Shown here one piece after another: positions 17,932-25,853 of a stretch of DNA of 64,000 nt (position 1 is the first letter of the stretch; the number at the start of each line of letters is the position of its first letter). This DNA is from Pedobacter aquae (lineage in GTDB: Bacteria > Bacteroidota > Bacteroidia > Sphingobacteriales > Sphingobacteriaceae). The notes under the pieces were generated by a model. That model was not told the origin of the DNA. It made no database searches and saw only the letters and a program-made list of their open reading frames with translations. Where the stretch lies: positions 496,001 through 560,000 of the forward strand of contig NZ_CP043329.1 in assembly GCF_008195825.1 (NCBI RefSeq), given 5' to 3'. The translations under genes were made by a program, and so were the position numbers.

Positions 17932-19395
17932 ATGAAAAGTAATAAAATAAAAATATTGTTTTCTGCCATTTTTGGAGCACTTTTCTTAAGTGCTTGTGAA
18001 AAACAACTCGATATTAATAGAGATCCGGATAGGTTAACCAGCGAGCAAGTAACAGAAGCAGGATTGTTACCATCGGGTATACAATATACTGCAACTTCAT
18101 TCTGGAATGCTGGGCAGTATGGTAATTATTATGTCCATTACCTTGCCGGAAACGCTAATCAGGCAGCAAATATAGATTCATACAATCCGTATGGTTTTGA
18201 TAATATATGGGAATCAGCTTATTTAAGAGCGATACCAACACTTAGAGATTTAATTTCAAGAGCAGAACGTAATAATCTTCCACATTATGCTGGAATAGGC
18301 AAGCTATTAATTGCACTTAATTTAATGCAAAGCACCGATATTTGGGGCGATATACCTTACTCAGAAGCTTTTAATCCAACGGTAACCTTAAGCCCTAAAT
18401 ATGATAGTCAAGAAGATATCTATTATAATACTTTAAAAGGTTTATTAGATGCGGCTATAGCCGATTTATCTCAGCCAGCTCCAACCATTGCTACTTCAAG
18501 AGTAGGAACTACTGATTTAGTTTATAAAGGTGATATAGCTAAATGGTTAAGAGCAGCTTATACAGCAAGAGGTAGGTATTATTTACATTTATCTAAGAAA
18601 AATGTTGCCAATAATGCTTTAGCTGTTGCCGATATAGATAGAGGATTTTCAGATAATACAGGCGCTTCAGACTTACAACTCTTTTATTCTACAGAGCGCA
18701 ATAGCCCCTGGTATACTGCTCTTTCTGTGGCAACTCCTGCTGCCAGATATGCAAGACCTTCTAAATATTTTGTTGACCTTCTTAATGGAAATTTATCTGG
18801 TGTTTATCCTGGTTTATTTGATCCAAGATTACCTTTATTGGTTGATAACGGTGGCGCTGCAACCTACATAGGCAGGCCTGTTGGTACACAGGATAATGAG
18901 CAAGGTGCTAACTTAGCAAATACTGATATTACAGTAAATACTTTTTATGGCAAAACAACATCAGCAGTACCAATTTTAACTTATACTGAAGGGCAATTTA
19001 TTAAAGCCGAAGCCTTGTTTAACACAGATAAGTCTGCTGCTTACACAGCTTATTTAAATGGGATAAGAAGCAGTATGCAAAAATTTGGTGTAAGTACAGC
19101 AAATATTGATTTATATGTGAATAATCCTTTAATTTCTAAAGGTTTTGTAGCATTAACACTTTCTGATATCATGTTACAAAAGTATATAGCTTTGTTCTTG
19201 CAGCTAGAAACCTGGACAGATATGAGAAGATACCAGTACGATACTTCAATTTATAGAGGTTTAAATAAACCTTTCAGAAATTTACTGGAAACACAATGGA
19301 TACAAAGAGGTAATTATCCTGATAACGAGCCAGGAAGGAATCCTAACGTTCCTAAGGTGGCAAATCAAGCAGTTAAATTATGGTTGTTTCAATAA
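17932..19395 (+). CDS. SusD/RagB family surface lipoprotein
   Basis: A glycan-binding lipoprotein that caps the SusC channel. The signal peptide ends in a lipobox (LFLSACEKQ, lipidated Cys22). The TPR-like helical fold is indicated by segments such as FDNIWESAYLRAIPTLRDLI and by NLMQSTDIWGDIPYSEAF, a family hallmark. It has 487 residues from ATG at 17932, 10 bases after susC; the frame is open further upstream, but the internal ATG gives the proper signal sequence. Confidence 0.93.
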   Translation: MKSNKIKILFSAIFGALFLSACEKQLDINRDPDRLTSEQVTEAGLLPSGIQYTATSFWNAGQYGNYYVHYLAGNANQAANIDSYNPYGFDNIWESAYLRAIPTLRDLISRAERNNLPHYAGIGKLLIALNLMQSTDIWGDIPYSEAFNPTVTLSPKYDSQEDIYYNTLKGLLDAAIADLSQPAPTIATSRVGTTDLVYKGDIAKWLRAAYTARGRYYLHLSKKNVANNALAVADIDRGFSDNTGASDLQLFYSTERNSPWYTALSVATPAARYARPSKYFVDLLNGNLSGVYPGLFDPRLPLLVDNGGAATYIGRPVGTQDNEQGANLANTDITVNTFYGKTTSAVPILTYTEGQFIKAEALFNTDKSAAYTAYLNGIRSSMQKFGVSTANIDLYVNNPLISKGFVALTLSDIMLQKYIALFLQLETWTDMRRYQYDTSIYRGLNKPFRNLLETQWIQRGNYPDNEPGRNPNVPKVANQAVKLWLFQ

Positions 19396-19406
19396 AATAT
19401 AAAATC

Positions 19407-19853
19407 ATGAAATTATATAAGTTTAAATATTTAATGATACTTTTTGCATTACCTCTATGCTTTACTGCATGTGAGAAAGATGCAGACCAATGGTTAAAAG
19501 ATAACACTACCATTATTGGAAAGTTGCCTGTTATAACAAGTCTTAGGATAACGCCTACACAAGCTAATAATAATGTAACTGCTGGCCAAAATGTAAGGTT
19601 AGACTTAAGATTCTGGTCTGATGACCCTATAGACAAAATTGAGCTAAAAGCTGCGGTAGGTACCAATCCAAGTCAGGTTGTTTCTACCACGCTTTATCAA
19701 AAGGCATATTCAAATATTTCTAAAACTGATTCCTTATTACTTAATTATACTGTTCCTAATGTTAGTGCAGGTACAGATATTAATATGGAAGTAGTAGTGG
19801 TTAATAAAAATACGTTAACCAAAAATTCTACTTTAAAGCTTACGGTTAGGTAA
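19407..19853 (+). CDS. Lipoprotein encoded after susD, unknown function
   Basis: A 148-residue lipoprotein (lipobox CFTACEKD, Cys22) with a single Ig-like beta-rich domain (LRITPTQANNNVTAGQNVRLDLRFW and matching strands to the C-terminus LKLTVR). It starts 11 bases after susD. Third genes in susCD units often encode surface lipoproteins that bind the substrate, and this may be one. I do not recognise a named family. The start is ATG at 19407; the upstream open frame overlaps susD. Confidence 0.75.
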   Translation: MKLYKFKYLMILFALPLCFTACEKDADQWLKDNTTIIGKLPVITSLRITPTQANNNVTAGQNVRLDLRFWSDDPIDKIELKAAVGTNPSQVVSTTLYQKAYSNISKTDSLLLNYTVPNVSAGTDINMEVVVVNKNTLTKNSTLKLTVR

Positions 19854-19862
19854 ATTCATAGA

Positions 19863-19899
19863 AGCCGGGTATGTATTAAATTATATCCGGTTTTTTTTA
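19863..19899 (+). terminator. Terminator between the susCD unit and the catabolic unit
   Basis: CCGGGTAT pairs with ATATCCGG (one G-U pair) around an AT loop and is followed by eight T residues. The position, ten bases after the lipoprotein gene, splits the locus into two transcripts. Confidence 0.8.
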
Positions 19900-19909
19900 G
19901 TATTAAAAA

Positions 19910-19949
19910 TTGCGCTTTTTTGCAATATTATTTTAAATAATGCATATTT
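19910..19949 (+). promoter_or_regulatory. Candidate operator/promoter element of the catabolic unit
   Basis: TTGCG-N6-TGCAA (19910-19925) with GCATATTT at 19942-19949. It matches the site upstream of susC. It ends 12 bases before the start codon, so the transcript leader would be very short. Confidence 0.55.
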
Positions 19950-19961
19950 CAACAAATCCAG

Positions 19962-21812
19962 ATGAAATATTTTTTAGTTATTCTACTATTTTTAGGGATA
20001 TTTAAGACTTACGCCCAACCCTTCAAATTTGCTCATGTTACAGATACCCATATTGGTAATGTGACAGGTGCTGATGATTTACGTAGAACTGTTAAGGATA
20101 TCAACCTTAATCCTGAACTTAAATTTGTTATCGTATCAGGCGATGTTACCGAGTTTGGCTCTGATGAAGAGCTAAAATTGGCTAAACAAATTTTAGATAG
20201 CTTAAATAAACCTTATTATGTAACTCCGGGTAACCATGATACCAATTGGTCTGAAAGTGGCGGAAATTCATTTCTAACCACGTTTAAATCGGGTACTTTT
20301 ACGTTCACCTATAACAGATTTAGGTTTGTGGGCACTGGTTCTGGTCCCTATATGAGAATGGGGCCTGGTCAAATCCCTAGAGAGGACATTGTTTGGTTAG
20401 ACTCTGTTTTAAATACCGTAAAAGGGAGAGAACCTGTCATCTACATCAATCATTATCCGCAAGATTCTTCTTTAAACAATTGGTATAGCGCTATTGATAT
20501 TTTAAAGCAAAAGAATATCCAGTTGATGTTATGCGGGCATGGGCATCAAAATAAAAAGTACGAGTTTGAAGGTATTCCAAACGTCATGGGGCGTTCTAAT
20601 TTAAGAGCTAAAGATTCTGTTGGAGGTTATAACATCATCGCTATAGCCAATAACGAAGCTACTTTTACCACCAAAAAGCCTTTAACAGCTATAGAAGAAA
20701 CCTGGTTAAGTGTAACACTTAAAGACCATAGTTTTCATCTTCAGCAAAGCACTTATCCACGGCCAAATTTTGCCGTAAATAAGCTGTATCCTCAAGTAAA
20801 AGTAAAATGGGAGTTTCAGGATGATAGCGATTTGGGTGTTGGAATAGCTCAATTTAAGCATTTATTTATCAGTGCAAACACTAAGGGAGAAATTTACGCT
20901 TTAACAAAAGCGAAGGGTCATAAACAATGGAAATTTCAAACGCAGGGAAAAATATACAGTACACCTTATGTTTATAAAAACAATGTTTTTGTAGGTTCTA
21001 CAGATGGTTATTTGTACTGTTTAAACGCTAAAACCGGAAATTTAAATTGGAAATTTAAAATCTCTAAAGCTATTTTGGCTAGCCCTTTAGTAGCAGATGA
21101 TAAAGTTTATTTTGGCTCATCAGACGGGCATTTTAGAGCTTTATCTGTAGCCAATGGAACTTTACTGTGGGATTATCCGCAAGTTAAAGGCTTTGTAGTT
21201 ACCAAGCCACTTTTGTACCAAGGGAAACTCTACTTTGGTAGCTGGGGCAATTATTTTTATGCTTTGGATGCCCAAACAGGTGAAGAAGCTTGGAAATGGA
21301 CAAACGGTTCTGCAAATAGGATGTACTCGCCGGCCGCATGTTGGCCTGTTGCTTCAAATGGTAAAGTTTTTATTGTAGCACCAGATAGGTATATGACCGC
21401 TTTTGATGCGGAAACAGGGGAGGTTATCTGGCGAGAGACTTTACCCAATAACAGAGTAAGAGAGTCTATGGGTTTATCTGAAGATCAACAATTGGTTTAT
21501 GCCAAAACGATGGATGGTAAAATCATAGGCGTTTCTACATCTTCAGAAAAATTTGATATAGTCTGGGAATCACCATTACAACTGCCTTACGAGTTAAATC
21601 CGGCTGCAATCACAACATATAAAAATCAAGTTTTTATTCCAACTCACTCTGGTTTAGCGGTAGCTCTTAACCAGCAAGATGGGGCTATAGTATGGAAGTA
21701 TAAAACATCAAATTGTTTAATAAATACCATCAAACCCATCAGTAGCAAAGCGGTAATGGTAAGTACAATGGATGGCAAAATCAGCTATCTAAAATATAAG
21801 CAGCATGATTAA
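19962..21812 (+). CDS. Exported calcineurin-like phosphoesterase fused to a PQQ-type beta-propeller
   Basis: A two-domain protein of 616 residues with a signal peptide (KTYAQ). Residues about 22-235 form a metallophosphoesterase with the metal motifs DTH (28-30), SGD (59-61), GNHD, NHYP and GHGH. Residues about 265-616 are repeats of the PQQ/BamB propeller type (DGYLYCLNAKTGNLNWKF, DGHFRALSVANGTLLWDY, YFYALDAQTGEEAWKW). Its stop overlaps the NagZ-like gene by 8 bases. The phosphate ester it acts on is unknown. Presence at the head of a cell-wall sugar unit suggests a periplasmic substrate such as a phosphorylated glycan or muropeptide; that is inference. Confidence 0.88.
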   Translation: MKYFLVILLFLGIFKTYAQPFKFAHVTDTHIGNVTGADDLRRTVKDINLNPELKFVIVSGDVTEFGSDEELKLAKQILDSLNKPYYVTPGNHDTNWSESGGNSFLTTFKSGTFTFTYNRFRFVGTGSGPYMRMGPGQIPREDIVWLDSVLNTVKGREPVIYINHYPQDSSLNNWYSAIDILKQKNIQLMLCGHGHQNKKYEFEGIPNVMGRSNLRAKDSVGGYNIIAIANNEATFTTKKPLTAIEETWLSVTLKDHSFHLQQSTYPRPNFAVNKLYPQVKVKWEFQDDSDLGVGIAQFKHLFISANTKGEIYALTKAKGHKQWKFQTQGKIYSTPYVYKNNVFVGSTDGYLYCLNAKTGNLNWKFKISKAILASPLVADDKVYFGSSDGHFRALSVANGTLLWDYPQVKGFVVTKPLLYQGKLYFGSWGNYFYALDAQTGEEAWKWTNGSANRMYSPAACWPVASNGKVFIVAPDRYMTAFDAETGEVIWRETLPNNRVRESMGLSEDQQLVYAKTMDGKIIGVSTSSEKFDIVWESPLQLPYELNPAAITTYKNQVFIPTHSGLAVALNQQDGAIVWKYKTSNCLINTIKPISSKAVMVSTMDGKISYLKYKQHD

Positions 21813-23508
21813 AAAAATGATGATATTCATCCTGATTTTACTATCAGGTAGTATGCAGGCACAAGAGTTTTTACAGGTTTCTGAAGCTTCACAAAAATGG
21901 GCAGATAGCGTTTATAAAAAGCTGAACAGAAGAGAGAAAATTGCACAATTAATGGTGCTGAGGTTGTCAGAAAAAAGTGGCGATTCTGCCATTTTTTATA
22001 CCAAACAAATATCAAAGTACATCCAAAAATATAACATAGGGTCTATTTGTCTTTTTCAAGGGAAGGCCATTCAGCAAGCTATTACGGTTAACCAGTTGCA
22101 GAAACAAGCCCCTACACCTCTAATGGTTTGTATTGATGGCGAAACCGGTGTAGGCATGCGTTTTAATGACATAATGCCTTTCCCAAATCAGTTAACTTTA
22201 GGGGCTGTTGCCGATGTGAATTTAGCTTTTCAAATGGGGCAAGCGATGGGCGTACAATGTAAAAGAGCTGGTATACAGGTTAATTATGCTCCGGTTGTTG
22301 ATATCAATAATAATCCTGCTAATCCGGTTATTAATGTAAGATCTTTTGGAGAGAGTAAATATAAAGTAGCCAAATTTGGCGTAGCACTTACCCAAGGTAT
22401 GCAACAAGCCGGAGTGATGGCTTGCGCTAAACATTTTCCAGGTCATGGTGATGTAAGTGTTGATTCTCATTATGATTTACCGGTAATTCCGAAATCTAAA
22501 TTACAATTGGATTCTTTAGAGATTTATCCTTTTAAAGAGATGATAAAAGCAGGCGTTGGTAGCATGATGATGGGACATTTATACATCCCAGCTATTGATG
22601 CTACAGCAAACCAAGCTTCATCTTTATCTAAAACAAATGTGACCAATTTGGTAAGAGATGAGCTAGGCTTTAAAGGGATAAATTTTACCGATGCCTTAGA
22701 AATGAAAGGCGTTGCTAAGTTTTATCCGCAAGGACAAGCAGCCACACAATCTTTAATTGCCGGTAATGATATGCTATGCCTTCCTGGCGATATTAAAGGG
22801 AGCATCAAAAGGATTAGAAAAGTTATCCGAAAAAAAGATTTAAGTTGGGATGATATACACGCTAAAGTAAATCGTGTTTTAATTGCCAAATACAATTTAG
22901 GGCTTCATAAAACACCAATTATTGATACTACAAATTTAGTGGCAGAGCTAAATGAAGTGGTTGTTCCTTTAAAAAAAGAAATCTATAAACAAGCTATAAC
23001 AGTGCTTAAACAAACAGATTCTACTATAAATCAGCTCCATAAAAAGCAAAAAATAGCATTTGTAGGTGTTGGCCTAAAGGTAGAAAATCATTTTTCTGAG
23101 CTGCTTAAAAATACATATCAAGCTAATAGTTATTGTTTGGATTATCAGGCATCTGCACAAGAGGCCAATGTATTACTTCAACATCTAAAAGGAAATTACG
23201 ATGTCGTTATTGTAGGTGTTCATCAATACACTAAATATCCAGCTAATAATTTCGGAATAAGTTATACTGCAATTGATTTTATTAAGCAGGTAAATCTGCA
23301 AAATAAAGCTATTACTATTGCTTTTGGTACTCCTTATGCCATCAGTAATTTTACCAATTTAAGCAATTTAGTAGCTGCTTATGAAGATGATAAATTGATG
23401 CATGAAGCTGTATTGAGCTTTTTGAAGGGTGAAATAAAAGCCAATGGTACTTTACCTGTTAGTATAGGTAATAGTTTTCTATTTGGTTATGGAATTGCAA
23501 ATAAATAA
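21805..23508 (+). CDS. nagZ: Exported GH3 beta-N-acetylhexosaminidase, NagZ-like
   Basis: A glycoside hydrolase family 3 enzyme with the NagZ catalytic loop KHFPGHGDVSVDSH (residues 209-222; acid/base His-Asp dyad at 220/222) and the nucleophile region FTDALEM. It cleaves terminal GlcNAc from GlcNAc-MurNAc in its characterised relatives. Unlike the cytoplasmic E. coli NagZ it has a signal peptide (MIKKMMIFILILLSGSMQAQ) and an extra C-terminal domain of about 190 residues, as in secreted Bacillus NagZ. Length is 567. It overlaps the upstream gene by 8 bases and sits directly before murQ. Confidence 0.88.
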   Translation: MIKKMMIFILILLSGSMQAQEFLQVSEASQKWADSVYKKLNRREKIAQLMVLRLSEKSGDSAIFYTKQISKYIQKYNIGSICLFQGKAIQQAITVNQLQKQAPTPLMVCIDGETGVGMRFNDIMPFPNQLTLGAVADVNLAFQMGQAMGVQCKRAGIQVNYAPVVDINNNPANPVINVRSFGESKYKVAKFGVALTQGMQQAGVMACAKHFPGHGDVSVDSHYDLPVIPKSKLQLDSLEIYPFKEMIKAGVGSMMMGHLYIPAIDATANQASSLSKTNVTNLVRDELGFKGINFTDALEMKGVAKFYPQGQAATQSLIAGNDMLCLPGDIKGSIKRIRKVIRKKDLSWDDIHAKVNRVLIAKYNLGLHKTPIIDTTNLVAELNEVVVPLKKEIYKQAITVLKQTDSTINQLHKKQKIAFVGVGLKVENHFSELLKNTYQANSYCLDYQASAQEANVLLQHLKGNYDVVIVGVHQYTKYPANNFGISYTAIDFIKQVNLQNKAITIAFGTPYAISNFTNLSNLVAAYEDDKLMHEAVLSFLKGEIKANGTLPVSIGNSFLFGYGIANK

Positions 23509-23533
23509 GAAGAGAGCATATAAAAATAGAATA

Positions 23534-24346
23534 ATGGAAATTGTAACAGAGAAAGAATCTAACTACCACGACTTAGATAAAATGAGCGTTGGAGAAATTT
23601 TATATAATATCAATAAAGAAGACCAAACAGTTGCAGATGCTGTTGCTAAAGCTATTCCTCAACTAGAGCCACTAGCTAGCATCACGGCAGAGAAAATGAA
23701 AAAAGGCGGTCGCTTATTTTATATAGGTGCTGGTACTAGTGGCAGGTTAGGCGTGTTAGACGCATCAGAATGCCCACCTACTTTTGGTGTCCCATTTGAT
23801 TGGATTGTTGGTATTATAGCAGGTGGAGATACTGCCATACGCAAGGCCGTAGAGTTTGCAGAAGATGATACGGAGCAAGCCTGGAAAGACTTACAAGAAT
23901 TTGATATTACTGAAGACGATGTGGTGGTAGGTATTGCCGCTTCTGGTACCACGCCTTATGTTATAGGGGGCTTAAATACTGCAAATGCGCATGGTATTGT
24001 AACGGGTTGTGTAGTTTGTAATGTAGGTAGTCCGGTGGCAGCAGAAGCACAATACCCAGTAGAAGTAGTGGTTGGTCCCGAGTTTGTTTCTGGCTCTACC
24101 CGTATGAAATCTGGTACAGCACAAAAACTTATCCTCAATATGTTAAGTACTAGTGTGATGATTCAATTAGGCCGTGTTAAAGGCAATAAAATGGTGGATA
24201 TGCAATTAACTAATCATAAATTATTTAGCAGAGGCATTAACATGATTATGCAAGAAACAGGTAAAGACCACGATATTGCAACGCAATTGCTAGAGAAATA
24301 TGGTAGCGTAAGAAAAGCCATTGAAAGTGTTCTTATTAACCATTAA
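23534..24346 (+). CDS. murQ: N-acetylmuramic acid 6-phosphate etherase
   Basis: Cytoplasmic etherase that splits MurNAc-6-phosphate to GlcNAc-6-phosphate and D-lactate. SIS-domain motifs are GAGTSGRLGVLDASECPPTF (phosphosugar site with catalytic Glu), GIAASGTTPYVIGGL and GSTRMKSGTAQKLILNMLST. The 270-residue length from ATG at 23534 is usual; the frame is open upstream through the nagZ end, but the internal start fits the family. It is located 25 bases after nagZ and 14 before the symporter. The required MurNAc kinase is not seen here. Confidence 0.95.
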   Translation: MEIVTEKESNYHDLDKMSVGEILYNINKEDQTVADAVAKAIPQLEPLASITAEKMKKGGRLFYIGAGTSGRLGVLDASECPPTFGVPFDWIVGIIAGGDTAIRKAVEFAEDDTEQAWKDLQEFDITEDDVVVGIAASGTTPYVIGGLNTANAHGIVTGCVVCNVGSPVAAEAQYPVEVVVGPEFVSGSTRMKSGTAQKLILNMLSTSVMIQLGRVKGNKMVDMQLTNHKLFSRGINMIMQETGKDHDIATQLLEKYGSVRKAIESVLINH

Positions 24347-24360
24347 ATCTTAACATATAA

Positions 24361-25838
24361 ATGGAGCCCATTACGCTATTGTCTTTTTTAATCATCTACT
24401 TTTTGGTACTTATTGGGGTGTCTTATTTCACCTCCAAAGGTTCATCAGATAACGCTAGCTTTTTTATTGCTAATAGAAATTCTAAATGGTATTTTGTCGC
24501 GTTCGGGATGATTGGGACAGCACTTTCTGGTGTTACTTTCATTTCTGTTCCTGGCGCCGTAGATAAAAGCGCATTTGGCTATTTTCAATTTGTTTTGGGT
24601 AATGCTGTGGGCTTTGTTTTAATAGCTACGGTTCTCTTACCTTTGTACTATAGGTTAAATATCATCTCTATTTATTCTTATTTAGAGAGAAGGTTAGGCT
24701 TCTGGAGCTATAAATCTGGTGCTATGATTTTCCTAATTTCTCGTACCATAGGCTCTGCTTTTAGGTTGTATTTGGTAGCTATAGTATTACAGAAATTTAT
24801 TTTTGATGCCTGGAATGTCCCTTTTTGGATAACCATCATCATTTGTTTATTACTCATTTGGTCTTATACCTTTAAAGGCGGTTTAAAAACCATCATCATT
24901 ACAGATACTTTGCAAACGGTATTCTTGCTTTCGTCTGTAGTATTGTCTATCTATTTCATCGCTAAAAGTTTAAATCTTGATATTGCAGCCACTATAGAAA
25001 CGGTTAAAACCAGTACGTATTCGCAAATATTCTTTTGGGATGATTTCGTTGGCAACAAGAATCATTTCATCAAACAGTTTCTAGGTGGTTTATTTATCAC
25101 CATTGCCATGACAGGTTTAGACCAAGATTTGATGCAGAAAAACCTGAGCTGCAAAAACATAGGTGAAGCACAAAAGAATATGCTTACCTTTACAGGGATA
25201 TTTGTACTTATCAATATCTTTTTTTAAGCGTTGGTGCCTTACTTTATACTTTTGCTGCGGCAAAAGGTATTGATGTAAAAGCATTGGGCACTCCAGATCA
25301 TCTTTTTCCTGAAATCGCTTTAAATTATTTGGGTGTAGTACCTGCCATTGTTTTCATGCTGGGTTTAACAGCTGCTACATTTGCCACAACAGATTCTGCT
25401 TTAACAGCCCTTACCACTTCTTTTTGTGTAGACTTTTTAGGTTTTGATAAAAAGCAAGACCAAAACTCGTCTAAGCTGGTCAATATCAGACATTATGTTC
25501 ATATTGTATTTTCTGTATTGATTTTTCTTGTGGTGTTGATTTTTAAAATCATCAATGATGATTCTGTAGTAAACGCTATTTTTAAAGCTGCTGGATACAC
25601 TTACGGACCTCTGTTAGGATTATTTGCCTTCGGGATGTTAACTTATAGAAATGTAAAAGATAGTTTAGTTCCTTTTATTTGTATTTTATCCCCAATTTTG
25701 TCTTTTGTTATTGATGCTAATTCTTTAAGCTGGTTTAATTATTCTGTAGGTTTCGAGTTAATTATCATAAACGCAACCATAACTTTTTTATGCTTGTTAG
25801 CCATTAGTAATCAAAGAGATAAAGTGCTGAAATTTTAG
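24361..25838 (+). pseudogene. Sodium:solute symporter (SSS family), frameshifted
   Basis: A member of the SSS family with about 13 membrane helices, probable sodium-coupled importer of a sugar, sugar acid or peptide. The first part runs to TAA at 25227; the second part continues in another frame (LSVGALLYTFAAAKGIDVKALG...). The break is a T7 run at 25219-25225: adding one T restores a 492-residue protein with conserved junction IFFLSVGAL. The signature TGLDQDLMQKNLSCK precedes the break and TTDSALTALTTSFCVD follows it. The gene lies between murQ and the D-lactate oxidase, so MurNAc or a related cell-wall product is a likely cargo. Sequencing error and real inactivation are both possible. Confidence 0.82.
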
Positions 25839-25853
25839 ATTAAAAATATTTTT

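Noticed and set aside
25210-25240. Programmed -1 frameshift in the symporter gene
   Set aside because: A T7 tract can slip, but no downstream stimulatory structure is obvious and several other homopolymer indels occur in this window, so error or mutation is preferred.
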